This document shows positions 1-10,395 of a stretch of DNA of 64,000 bases, piece after piece; position 1 is the stretch's first letter; every line of letters starts with the position of its first letter. The notes under the pieces were generated by a model, which had not been told where the DNA came from, ran no database searches, and saw only the letters and a list, made by a program, of their open reading frames with translations. Position numbers and translations under genes: made by a program. The stretch comes from Prostheceraeus crozeri (lineage: Eukaryota > Platyhelminthes > Polycladida > Euryleptidae). The stretch covers positions 62,001 through 126,000 of the forward strand of contig CAJQUW010007057.1 in assembly GCA_907163375.1 (NCBI GenBank), read 5' to 3'.

Positions 1-190
1 TTCTTTCTCCATTTTTTTAGAAAATCTTTATGTGCTCTATGTACTTTATGTGTATTGATTACATATGGTTAAAGAAAGAACTGAAGAGTTAAAGAAAAAT
101 CTATTATTTTAAAAATGCTTTAATAGGCCTACATAGTCTAGTCTGCATTATGTGCAAATTTCTATGACTTAGAGTGATAAACAAACAAAA

Positions 191-1268
191 TCATGTAAAA
201 ACTCGATTGACTAAGTCTTCACGTGCTCGATGTCCACTTCTTGTGGATTCATGGTCATTTCTTGTGGTCACGATCTCTTCTTCAGTTGTAGATGACGATG
301 TGGTCGGAAAATTGATATTTTTCTCGATTGCCAAATTATGCAAGCAAGCACATGCCAGTATTATGTTTGAATTTTTCTTTGGTGAAAAGTTCAACTTTTG
401 AGTAAGACAACGAAAACGCGATTTCCATAATCCGTTGCATCTCTCGACAATTGATCTGCCTTTTTTATGAGCACTGAGCAGCGTTGTAACGTCGTTGGGC
501 TGTAGATGTTGGATTATCGAATGGAGTCATGTGTCACTCAAGTTGTGGATAAGCCGAATCACCAAGTACTGTAGGTCTATAATTGTTTATCACTTCATTA
601 GCATGATTCCACATTTCTGAACGTCGGAGCATAAAAGCGTCGTGAGAACTACCGGGCTACCGAGCACTTAAGTCGAATATCTTGAGATCGAAATCACAAG
701 CCAAATGGCAATTTATAGAATGGAATCCTTTTCTGTTCACAAAACTAGATTCTGTATAGGGAGATGGCGTTGAAACAACTGGGATGTGACATCCATCAAC
801 AGCTCCAATTACTTGTGGAATACCGCAGTAACTGTAGAACTGATTCATATTGTAAGTCATTTTTTCTCTGGATGGCCACTGAATAAAATCTGAATGATTG
901 CGACATAAAACATCCGATACCATGTGAATTGCACGACTTGTAGATTTGTCAGAAATTCCATGGAGGTCGCCGATCGTACGTAAAAATCCTCCTTGAGAAT
1001 AATAACGAAGAGCGCTACAAATTTGTATCTCTACTGATAAGGCTTGAGAACGATTTGTTAGATGAACTAAATCATTATAGAATTTATTACGCAGCTCTTC
1101 TACTGTTGACTTTGGAAATCGATATCTGTCAAAGAAATCTTCATCCCGCAGGTCTTTTATAGGATCGAATCGTTTTCTGTATAACCGTTGGGTTGATCGT
1201 CCAACGTCGAATTGTACTCTCCACATGCTTAATATGAACACTAGCGCTAATGGGCAGCTTACAGTCAA
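191..1268 (-). pseudogene. PIF/Harbinger transposase (HARBI1-like), decayed
   Basis: The long open part (657-1268, 203 codons) reads like the DDE_Tnp_4/HARBI1 nuclease. It has an N-terminal F-D-R-Y-R-F segment, the helix-turn-helix-like stretch around QICSALRYYSQGGF, and a first catalytic Asp in VIGAVDGCHIPV. A second acidic cluster, CDFDLKIFDLSAR, follows. The frame then meets TAG at 657-659 where the family has Trp (ARWPGSSHDAF). The rest of the family signature continues in the same frame beyond it (PGSSHDAFMLRRSEMWNHA, then VLGDSAYPQLE). A further piece at 191-394 carries the C-terminal acidic/basic tail. At least three disablements are visible. In the intact family this enzyme cuts and pastes Harbinger elements together with a separate Myb-like protein, and no Myb-like reading frame is seen nearby. 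Host HARBI1 is unlikely given the decay. Confidence 0.85.
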
Positions 1269-1467
1269 TAGCTAACGCTGACTCATATCCTCTATTCGGT
1301 GACACTGACAATGAATGAGAAATCCACTTGTTTGAAGGTCTATTCAACCTATCCTAGATTCATAGATTCATGAATGAAAAAAGTCATATGCCTGTTATTT
1401 TAATCAATAGTAATGTACGGGTCCTAATGCAGTCGAATATGTCATATAGTGTGCAAATTGACTAACA

Positions 1468-1710
1468 GTGTCACTAAAGGTGCCTCCTACCACTGGTAGA
1501 AAAATGACTAACAGAGAGCATTATTTTTCCCTAACAGGCGTTTGTGTCGTTGGTATTCTGTTAGGGTAATAGACTGTCTCACTAACAGACTTCTGTGTCG
1601 CTCATATTCCTGTTACGCTAATAGACAACTCACTAACAGGTTTTCGTGACGTTCATTTCCTTCACTAATAGATTTTATCCAGTAACAGCGATTCGTGTCG
1701 CCTGCCCCAG
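1468..1710. repeat. Degenerate tandem repeat, unit about 50-65 bp
   Basis: Roughly four diverged units share the pattern ACTAACAG, then a TTCGTGTCG-like word, then a short AT-rich spacer. The units start near 1468, 1580, 1631 and 1680. The repeats sit just outside the Harbinger relic and could be part of its subterminal region, but no matching array is seen on the other side. Confidence 0.6.
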
Positions 1711-1939
1711 ATGATTTACGTTGCAGACTTTGTAAACTGGCTGACCCAAAGTGATATAAAGTTTGACTGAAGTCCTTAATGCGATGTTTCATCTTTTATT
1801 GCAGTTGAGTTGCAATTATACAGTCATTCGTGTTGTAACTTTGGGGCTGTTCATTAACTAAAATTCTGCCGGCTGAATATTAAACCGATTTAAGTAAGCC
1901 GAATAAATCGGCAGAATTTTCAGTCGGGCAGTTGTCAGT

Positions 1940-2030
1940 TGGAAAGTTACTGTTTGGAAGTACTTCGTGTAGTCGTTTAATGATTATAGTTTTTGGAATC
2001 GAGTCAAACGCCTTTGATATATCTATGAAG
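1940..2030 (-). pseudogene. LINE reverse transcriptase scrap
   Basis: Read on the minus strand, this stretch encodes FIDISKAFDSIPKTIIIKRL, which matches RT motif A of non-LTR retrotransposons (D-x-SKAFD-x-I/V). Only about 30 codons are recognisable. A 11-bp inverted repeat (AAATTCTGCCG at 1861-1871 and its complement at 1909-1919) lies immediately downstream on the minus strand. The clade cannot be decided from so short a piece. Confidence 0.7.
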
Positions 2031-2311
2031 CTTATTTACAAATGATGTTTATGATTTTTATATGTTTGCATCATTGTATGTAAATATTATCCATTGTTTA
2101 TTTACTTGATCTACAAAAATTCCATTGTTGTAAAATACTTGATCACTTTCAAAAATGGATTTACAAAGAATTCTTTTCAAATTGTTATACAATATAATAA
2201 AAATAGCGTCGCTGAAAATTTCAATATTGAATTTGCATGAGAAATAGCTGATAAAATTTTCATGTTTCTGTGGCTGTATGTGTGTACTAAATGTATTTCA
2301 TATCATCAGAT

Positions 2312-2314
<3 letters not shown>

Positions 2315-2392
<78 letters not shown>
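2315..2392. repeat. (TA)n microsatellite
   Basis: About 38 uninterrupted TA units directly abut the left target duplication of the hAT-type element at 2397. The Tyr-Ile reading frame through it is spurious. Confidence 0.97.
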
Positions 2393-2395
<3 letters not shown>

Positions 2396-2396
2396 C

Positions 2397-3020
2397 CAGT
2401 GGCGGCTCGTGACATTTGGTCCAGGTGGGGCATAAGCATGAAATTTTTACATAATCAAAAATCTAGTCTAAAAGGATCTTATTTTGTAAATGAAAAGCAA
2501 AGAATATGTTAGCAGCATGCTATGCATGTGTAAGTTTATGTCACTGCATTTAGTTACACGGTTGAAGCAACATTTTGTCTATTTATGGACTGATCCATCT
2601 ACCTCTATGGACTGATCGCTGGTGCTAACCTCACATCACCTCACTCAGTAAAAAGGGAATCACAATGCATTGTCTTTGCATTGACGGTTAACCAATCAGA
2701 AGCGTTAGGGCTCCCTCTCGAGTGCCCATTCTGTGACGCATTCATCGCGTGTTAATTCTGTCTATTCGCTCAGATCGTGAAATGAACCACTCTCACGTCA
2801 TCTCAATCTCGATGCTTGGGCGCGCCCATCAGTCTTGAAAACGATTGATGGATTCTGCTATCGTCACTGTCGCGCAAATGGAATAGATGTACATGAAGTA
2901 TAGTTGAAATTTATGATCAAGAAATGGAGTCTACTACTGATGTTGCTGGTTATTTAAGTTAGACAACATTTCAATAAGTGGGGCAGTGCCCCACCTGCCC
3001 AAATGGACGAGCCGCCACTG
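2397..3020. mobile_element. Non-autonomous hAT-type element with TSD
   Basis: The element starts CAGTGGCGGCTCGT and ends ACGAGCCGCCACTG. The inverted termini extend imperfectly to about 35 bp, through the GGTGGGGCA words. The flanks carry an 8-bp near-duplication, ATATCGAC (2389-2396) and ATCTCGAC (3021-3028), matching 7 of 8. The length is 624 bp and no transposase frame is present. The CAGTG start and 8-bp TSD are typical of hAT. The interior (about 2640-2860) is less AT-rich than the flanks and has no recognisable gene. Confidence 0.88.
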
Positions 3021-3772
3021 ATCTCGACGTATATGAAGTAGATATTGTTCTAATATTGTGTGATTTGTGAGACAGTAGCTGTGAGTAGATTCCGTTAGTA
3101 AAGAAATGCAATGGCTTTAGTTTTTAAATATAACGCTCATACATCAATTCTTTCGAATAGTAGCAGCAGCGCCGCTCGAATGTAGCATCGCAATACTATT
3201 CGCGTACAGTCCTGGAACACGTGTTCCTCTAAATCATCGTCATCCAAACGAAAGATTGGTGAAATGGCAACAGATATGTCCATTAACTGAGATATGTATC
3301 GTCGTATAGCTGAGCTTGCAGTCAGCCTAAAATTGGACATGTGCCGAACTGAAGCTAACCTGTCAGTCACTTAAACCAGCCGATGAACTGGCCTGAAGTT
3401 TTCCTAACCCGAAAAAGAACGGCAAATTCGGTTCAAGAATGGCTGCTGACATTTTATAGCGCAAATTCAAGTCAACGGTTGACATGTTGATGGATGATGG
3501 ATAACGACAATGTTGCTCAATAATGGTTGACATTGCCGTTGCTGAACTTGTTGGCCGATAAGATTTGAACAAGGTTTATGCAAAATAATCGCCTAATGCA
3601 ATTTAGGACTACATCGGGTACGAGGAAACAGCTTTCGAGCCAGTAAAAAAGAGATTTTTATGAGCTTAATAAACTTTTACTCAAAAAAGATTATGGACTC
3701 CATTTGGCTTGTGTAGTGATAGCAAGATACCTAAATTAAATAGTCTTCACATGAAATGACAAAAACAAAAAG
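3021..3772. other. No convincing gene
   Basis: Two overlapping minus-strand frames (3137-3370 and 3363-3572) have no recognisable motif and change frame where they meet. They may be a relic, but nothing supports a named product. Confidence 0.4.
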
Positions 3773-3778
3773 TTTATT
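3773..3778 (-). terminator. Candidate polyadenylation signal for the GPCR gene
   Basis: TTTATT on the plus strand is AATAAA on the minus strand. It lies about 100 bases beyond the GPCR stop codon and is the first canonical signal seen downstream. Confidence 0.5.
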
Positions 3779-3874
3779 GCGATAAGATGTCTGAATATGC
3801 AGATATGACGTGAAATGTTGTTTTGAATGTAATTCAATTTATAATTCATCGATGAATTCATTTTCAATTTTCTA

Positions 3875-4903
3875 TTACGAAATAGTACTATTACCTGTTG
3901 TAATCGTTACATCCTTCACCTGTATCTTGTCTCGCTTTATAGAATAGATAAATTGATGGAAATTGTCGGGAAATCCTTTGCTGCTTCCATAGTATAGTAG
4001 GAAATTCATTGAGAAAATTGAATTGTATGACATAAACCCAATATGCATCATAAGCATATATGTGCCTTCATGATATCCAGACGCCATTATCGCATTTTGC
4101 AAAAAAGAAATAATCAATACGGGGCAAAGAAATGTAAATTGAAATAAACCAATGATAAACATCATTTTCACCGAATCCACCGCCTCTCTTGTCTGCTGGT
4201 CATGATGTTTTGTCAAAGTATAAATTAAAGTAATACTTGACAAAATCATTTGAATTACAAAGATAATACCTAACAAGCTTGTATAATATACATATAAACT
4301 GTAGATTGAAGAGACATAATTATCATCGTTGATTGCGTCGCAGACGCATCCATCATATCGGAATAAACTGAAATAAAGCCTCCCAGGGACTTCCAAACCA
4401 CATACGACGATATAGGAAACAATGATAATTGCCTTCTGATTAACAAACCGCATTTTATGAGGCATGATGACAAGGGCAAATCTTTCAAAAACCATCGCAA
4501 TAATTGAATACCAACTACAATCTTCAAGTCCTTCTCCAACTGTATAATGAATGTTGCACGTGTAAAAGTTATTGCTAACAAATGACTTCGCATATTGCAA
4601 TTGGTACCAAATGCCAAACATTCCCATTGGCATTCCAATCAGGTCACAAATAGCAGTGACAAAGAAAAAGAACCTTGTACTCCTCCGTAATCCTTTAAAT
4701 CTCTTTAGAACGATAACCGTGCAGATATTTGCTAAAGTTCCGAACACCATTATTGTCATTGCAATAGCAGCTGCTGTTAATCTTATTTTGATATAGGGAT
4801 TTTGATTCCATCTTGGAAAGTTGAGTGCAAAGCGGTGTCTAATTGTTCCGTCGTTCCAATAATTTGAGTAGTTTTCATGTTTACAAATAATACTACTATT
4901 CAT
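3875..4903 (-). CDS. Class A (rhodopsin-like) orphan GPCR, single exon
   Basis: The frame encodes 342 residues, a usual length for a short peptide- or amine-type receptor. The extracellular N-terminus (1-42) has N-glycosylation sequons (NSS at 2-4, NYS at 12-14). Seven hydrophobic segments follow, the first around ITLAAAIAMT-like residues 43-66 with an LANICTVIVL helix. Cys near the top of TM3 (FYTCNIHY) and Cys in the second extracellular loop (YDGCVCDA) can form the conserved disulfide. The DRY motif is ERF. The TM7 end reads NSIFSMNFLLYYGSSKGF instead of NPxxY, followed by a short Ser/Thr-containing tail. TM6 has FTFLCPV in place of the usual FxxCWLP. Such lineage-expanded orphan receptors are common in marine deuterostomes. 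The ligand cannot be told from sequence. The frame is intact and this is the only persuasive host gene in the window. Confidence 0.87.
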   Translation of the reverse strand: MNSSIICKHENYSNYWNDGTIRHRFALNFPRWNQNPYIKIRLTAAAIAMTIMVFGTLANICTVIVLKRFKGLRRSTRFFFFVTAICDLIGMPMGMFGIWYQLQYAKSFVSNNFYTCNIHYTVGEGLEDCSWYSIIAMVFERFALVIMPHKMRFVNQKAIIIVSYIVVCGLEVPGRLYFSLFRYDGCVCDAINDDNYVSSIYSLYVYYTSLLGIIFVIQMILSSITLIYTLTKHHDQQTREAVDSVKMMFIIGLFQFTFLCPVLIISFLQNAIMASGYHEGTYMLMMHIGFMSYNSIFSMNFLLYYGSSKGFPDNFHQFIYSIKRDKIQVKDVTITTGNSTIS

Positions 4904-5956
4904 GCTTCGGTAAAGTTTGGATATGATGATTTGAAAGCATGTTTAAGTCAGAATAATGTAATAAATAGTTTCTGTACACGAATGAAATATCATCAATTGT
5001 GATAACGCGCTACGATTGGAGAAACTCATATTGGGTACAATCATGTCTTTCCTTGTGTCATTCCTTCCATGTTTATCTATCTCTCTAAATAGTATGCACA
5101 GAAGTGAGCAGATTGAATAGAAATGGTAAAACATCGGTAATACATTCAGCACAATATTGTATATCAGATGCATTTGTGAAACATGCTCGTTAAACGACTT
5201 TATCTTCCGTACATATGCATCTCAAAGATATCTTAGTAACTTGCATACAACAATCAGTTAGTGCCCGCGACATGAGACCATTCTGAAGATGTTAAATTGC
5301 ATCGAGCTCATTACCTACCATTTGAATATTTTGAACATTTACATTTGTGTTTTATTCTTATTTTTCACATTGGTTTTACTTACTGAATAGTTTGATTTGT
5401 GATTTAATTCATTATTAATTGTGTTTCGCCTAAGGTTAGCCCTTGCTAATTTGATCATGAACTGAAATCGGTTGGCTTATTGAAGGAGAAACATATTATG
5501 CATCATGATGGATAGTGAGCAGCGGGATAGGGCTCTTTTCGTCACCCGCACCCGTCTGTACCCGTACATATGCATGAAGGCGAGTACATACATCTATACA
5601 AGGAGAGATCACTATTTTCTTTCAGACATTTCATTGTTTTTAGATGAATAATGATACCCAATTTATAGTTCGGTCACTATTCGATTGTTGGTTTCTAATT
5701 CACTTCCTTTATTGACTTAGTACAATTGCTGTCTTAATACATATTGGTCATTTACTGACCAATACAAAGAATGAAAAATGCAATGCTAACTGATTAGTAC
5801 TTTTTGAATGCCTTTTTGGAGAGCATCTCATGGCAAGAAATCCAAATTACCGATATTCCAATATATTCCACATAAAATGTATGTAAAATCGATAGCCTAC
5901 AATCGAGAACATGTGAACGACTAATTTAGTTCTTATGTAGTAGTGCATTGAATATC
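4904..5956. other. Intergenic, upstream of GPCR
   Basis: This stretch should contain the GPCR promoter because the gene reads leftwards. No clear core promoter element stands out. A short minus-strand frame (4943-5173) is hydrophobic but has no family signature. Around 5540-5570 there is a cluster of ACCCG words of the kind also seen at 9366-9415. Confidence 0.4.
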
Positions 5957-6127
5957 TAAAGAGAATGAGTGACAACGATTAAGTAAATAAAAGAAACCAT
6001 GGAGAACCGAAGTCCGTGGTGCAGACGAGCTCGCACCTTCTTCACTAAGCCACGCTGACGGTACAAAAGGAATGCGAGCTGAGCGGCAGTAGTCATCTCC
6101 AAGCGATATCAACAGCTCGCATTCCTA
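5957..6127. repeat. Dispersed repeat, copy 1
   Basis: It shares CTAAAGAGAATGAG, an ACGATTAAGT-AATAAAAGA stretch, the word CGCACCTTCTTCACT and an ATCTCCAAGCGATATCAAC-like segment with the copy at 7964-8190, in the same order. The copies are clearly diverged. The LINE at 6128 appears to have inserted at or near the end of this copy. Confidence 0.65.
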
Positions 6128-7212
6128 TTATTATGACCATTCAGCAGTACGGCTTCAGACCGGGTTCTTCCACGTTGTGTGTTTTGTTGGGAAATGGACT
6201 CAATCATACCTAACTGATCAACGAGAATTTTTGCGTGTTGGAACCCAAGTGAGCTCTTACTCCTCGGTGTCCTCCGGTGTTCCGCAAGGGTCTGTTATTG
6301 GCACCTAATTATTCGCCATGGCAATTGGCTCCTTTGTAAGTGACTCTTCTATCTGTTCGGTCTTTAAGTATGCGGATGATGTTACACGGATTTTCCCGCT
6401 TCAGTATAATCCCATACAAACTTAAGAAAACGTTTCTTTTCATCACCATCGCATGATTGATTGGTCTACGTCTATTAGAAATTCCAGTAAATGCAAGTCC
6501 ATGACGATCAAAAAGAAAAACACTACTGTTGTACCTGTACTTCCATCAGTGGTTAACGTTGATAAGTTGAAGATACTTGGAGTAACGTTGAACTCAAATT
6601 GGACGTGGAGTGACCACTTTGATAACATATTATCCACAGCATCTCGGTGCCTTTACGTTTTGAGGGTTTTGAAACAATCGGGTCTCTCAAGACAGCAATT
6701 GGTTCTAACGTATACTTCTCTCATACGATCGTGTATTGAATATTGAGCCCCTTTGTTTTTGACCATGTCATCATACGATTCGATTCGACTTGACAAATTT
6801 CAGAAGCGTGCTCATCGTGTCTTATGCGGTGGTGAATGCCACGAGGACTGCTTGTGTTCCTCAACTCAAAGACGACATATGTTATCTCTTAGGTTTCTGA
6901 AATTGGTAATGTCTGACAGTCATATTCTTCGTAATCTATTGCCTCCGATGTCAAAATCTGGTCGATTCATTTTACCTCATCGTCGCATTAAACGACGCAG
7001 TGATTCCTTCTTCCTCAAAATATGTGAGATTTACAACGGTGAATGTCTGAAACCGAAGATTTTACTTTCGACAACGTAGGAAGCTCTCTTTATAAGTGTA
7101 CTGTATGCCTCACTTTTTTGTTGAATTACTTTTCGTTTGTACCTACCACTGACTTGATGTAATGTATCGATTATCATTTGATCAAATATACATATATTAT
7201 TATTATTATTCT
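6128..7212 (+). mobile_element. 5'-truncated LINE (CR1/L2-like group)
   Basis: Reverse transcriptase landmarks occur in order: QQYGFRPGSST near 6140, SSGVPQGSVIG near 6270-6305, and KYADD near 6368-6382. The RT thumb and C-terminal region follow (KILGVTLNSNWTW at about 6570-6605, then a LDKFQKRAHRVLCG segment near 6790). Reading frames are interrupted several times: at least one shift before SSGVPQGS, a stop after VIGT, and a stop at about 6747 within EYCAPLF-like context. Upstream RT motifs and any endonuclease are missing. The 3' end runs into an (ATT)n tail at about 7193-7212. Short-repeat tails rather than poly-A are usual for CR1/L2-related LINEs. Confidence 0.85.
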
Positions 7213-7743
7213 TTTGAGTAAACACATGCAAAAATATGGTGTTTTATAAGTAAACGAAATTGAGAACAGTATCAGTTGTGTTAGCTGGCGGTTTCACGAT
7301 GTTTTCTGTTATAGTTGATTTTAATGAAATTGATTTTTTCATGCAACAGCACCCTTGCATTTGTCCATTTTTTCAAAATGAACCATAATTGCTAGACTTT
7401 TTGACTCTCAAAACGGATGTGGACATCTCAAACTCATCAAATACTGCTGTGAAAACTTTGCCAACAATCTGCTTTTAGTGTTTAACTATAAATATAATGA
7501 TAGCTTTCATTTTGACATTGTTTCATGCTGAGTTGTTCATGGGTTAGGGGGGGGGGTCGACCAGTCATGCAAGATTTTGTGCGAAATCAAAATCTTCACA
7601 TTTTGCTATCTTCTAAAAAAACGCACATGCACGAGCATGATGTAAACAATGAATAAATGACTCTCACTTTTGATGAACCAGCAGATGTGCACAAAATCAT
7701 TCTTCAGCTGATAGTATGCATTTTTCAACAGGAATTTCTACAC

Positions 7744-7958
7744 CCTCTGAGACCTGAGGGGGTTCCAGTGGACCCCTTGGCCTAGCTACCATATTTCTAA
7801 TGATTCAATTGAAATGAAATAGCACACACAGATTCACTGTCAAAAATGATGATTTTACTTGGGCATGAGCGGTTGATATGTCCTCAGCATAAAAAGTGAA
7901 ATAGAAAAAGTATTTCTATTTGGCTCCGGGGTCAACTGAACCTTTCAGGTCTCTGAGG
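7744..7958. mobile_element. Small TIR element (MITE), about 215 bp
   Basis: The ends are imperfect inverted repeats of about 31 bp. CCTCTGAGACCTGA then GGGTTC and GACCCC at the left face GGGGTC, GAACC, TTCAGGTCTCTGAGG at the right. No coding capacity is present. A clear target duplication was not found, so the superfamily is left open. Confidence 0.65.
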
Positions 7959-7963
7959 ATCAA

Positions 7964-8190
7964 ACTCTAAAGAGAATGAGAACGATTAAGTCAATAAAAG
8001 ACACCGACACTCTTCATTCCTCGATCGCACGTACCCCATCCCGGAACGAACCGAGCTCGCGCCTTCTTCACTGCCACGATGACCGTACAGAAGGCAGAGT
8101 TCATCTCCCAGCATAGAAATAGTCAATTTATCAATAGATGTATTATAGAAATAGTTACGAATTTCTATGTCTCCAAGTGACATCGACAGC
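7964..8190. repeat. Dispersed repeat, copy 2
   Basis: This is the second, diverged copy of the repeat at 5957-6127. It includes GAGAATGAGAACGATTAAGT, GCGCCTTCTTCACT and TCTCCAAGTGACATCGACAG. It lies just right of the small TIR element at 7744-7958. Confidence 0.65.
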
Positions 8191-9899
8191 TTTTTGTCCT
8201 AATATCATAGACAGAATGCTACCAGCATTCATATTGTATCGAGACAACATATCAGCATGTCATTCGATCACGTCGTATAGTAGATTGACAACAAAAGTCT
8301 ATAGCATAGAATTAGAAAGGTCATCTCTTCTTCTGTTTGTCTAGAAAGGAAGATGTACGGAACATGTAGCGCTAATGAAATGGCACAATCTGCTGACATG
8401 ATACCACAGCAATTGGACAGCGAGCATCAGTTCAACATTAAATACGCCAAATTGTGCGAAGTTTCAGTGACTGCCATCAACCGGATCACGCAGCAAAGAG
8501 ACTCAGACAATGTCAAGATCTACAGAGAAATTTGCGAACGGTTTTCTGATCGCAATTGGCCGACTATCTTTTCAATGATGATCGGAAGGACCAACATCAT
8601 CGAGAAAACTTTAGCACAATGATCTGAATTATTCGAAGCTGAGGAAAATCAAGGCGATCAGATCATTTTGATGGAATTCATAACAATCCGCAGGCGACGC
8701 AGAACCATTTTTCCTATCTTTGTTGGGCATTAATCGTTTCTTTTTGCCCACTTAGTAAGTTCTTGCATGTGGCATCATTTTGAATATTTTTGCACGTCTA
8801 GCAAAGTGACGCGCTTAAACAATCTAATTCTGTGGTCTACAGTGTGGTTTAGTGGAATGACATGCTGTTTACACTGATGAGATGCTGGTTTATGATTGGC
8901 ATTTCATCAATTAAAAGATTGAGCATATTTCTCTTGGAACCTTTTTTTAAACCTCGATAGTCAAAGCTGTTGATGTCTATTGTTCCCAGTTGATATGTCT
9001 ATTGTTTGATGATTGTTTGTTGATGATATCTGTTGTAAGTCGCAATGATGAGGTACGTCTCGCTTCGAACAGTCACGCCTAAGTTGAAACTGATTAATGT
9101 GTGGGCTACTAAGAATACCAGTACATGCAGTAAAACACAACAAAAATTGTAATTATGCAATAGCTACATGCAATTTGATAACTACTATAGGGCCTACTGA
9201 TAAATGACTGTTATGATCAATGCCACGTCAAATGTTTGAAAATCTGTGCTACAGAGTCATCGAGGACTGATTTCGATCAATTGAATGGTCTAATTATAGT
9301 GCATAGATATCATTTGATGCATCAAAATAGTTGTTCGTCTCATGCATATTCGACAATATCTTCACCCGCCCGTGCCAATGAAGAAGCTACTCTATACTCG
9401 CACCCGCCCCACGGGTATTCCAGGATTATAGGCGTGACGTTTCCAGAAATTATTTGCTTTGTCATCAAGTCACCAGACAATACTTTTTAAGTTACTGTTA
9501 ATGTTGCAATAGGCATAGTGTCTGCTAGTGCGCATGCAAAATTTCAGGTCTCACTTCACTTTACTTCGGCTTTGAAATGAAAAAGTGCTAAAAGAAATTT
9601 GAGCTAAATTTCACTCTTGAAGTATTCCTCAAAAATGCCTTCGTGAAGTTGTAAGTGATGAACCATAATATCAGAATATTGCATTGGTCAGAAACGAAGG
9701 TTAAAGGATTTCTGTACATGGTCATGGTCAAGAGATCGTCGCTTCAGTGTGAGGCCCATTTTCGTTCACAATATGCAATATACCGGTACTACACAATATG
9801 CAACGATATTGCACAGAACAGTAGAGAAGAATATTTCGCCAGAGGAAGCAATTACTCACTAAAGCCGGTCCAAAATCGTGGATAATTGAAGTCTAGGAC
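8191..9899. other. No recognised gene
   Basis: An 89-codon plus-strand frame at 8353-8622 has no family signature. Its composition is unremarkable, and it could be an isolated exon or chance. The rest holds scattered ACCCG words (9366-9415) and no clear structure. Confidence 0.4.
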
Positions 9900-10395
9900 T
9901 CATCGCTTTGAAGCATCTTTTGGAGACTTGATGTAACGTCTCCATGACTCCACAAAGAAGTGGTGACTCGATTCGATTGCATGCTCGCTGAGTCATGCCA
10001 TTCTTGGCTTCCGGAAATGCGAGAACGCGTCCAAAATATCAAAATATTCTACCAATTGATAGATAAAATGAGCTTTTATAAATGGCTTCATATCAGTTTG
10101 TTGAAAGCAACGATGGAAATCATAAATACAGTCGCTAATATTGTCTGTCATTTCTGTAAATTCCGAAACAATATTGACGCAAAGATTCCAGACGAATGAC
10201 GGTGTTGTAGTAAGATGTGCGCTTATCGTCAACACCAAAGGTATCCAAATTTTTCAAGATTTTCACAATATTCTTTCCTTCGAATGCACCATCATTGCAC
10301 ACATTTCTGTGCCCACCTATCCTTCCAAGTATATCGTCAACTTCCTTTTTATAGGCTTCAGACATTTGGTTCTCCATCGCATTGAACAAAATGTT
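9900..10395 (-). pseudogene. C-terminal relic of a DNA transposase (family not named)
   Basis: Two overlapping minus-strand frames (10135-10389 and 9993-10238) read as one decayed protein. The first holds a GGHRNVCNDGAFEGKNI segment, resembling the R/QAYHGGxFxGNH region of an uncharacterised transposase type common in cnidarians and arthropods. The second reads through helix-rich sequence to LSEHAIESSHHFFVESW, resembling the terminal E-x-x-ES-x-H catalytic region of that type. A TGA interrupts it just before LSEHAI, and the frame ends at a stop at 9900. At least two disablements are visible. The family match is from memory of motif layout only. Confidence 0.45.

Noticed and set aside
2291-2512. 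Tyr-Ile repeat protein frame (also at 22251-22568)
   Set aside because: Translation of a TA microsatellite.
3137-3572. Two minus-strand frames as a possible gene
   Set aside because: No motif, frame change where they meet and no splice or signal evidence.
8353-8622. 89-codon plus-strand frame
   Set aside because: Open but unrecognised; no conserved residues, partner exon or flanking signals.
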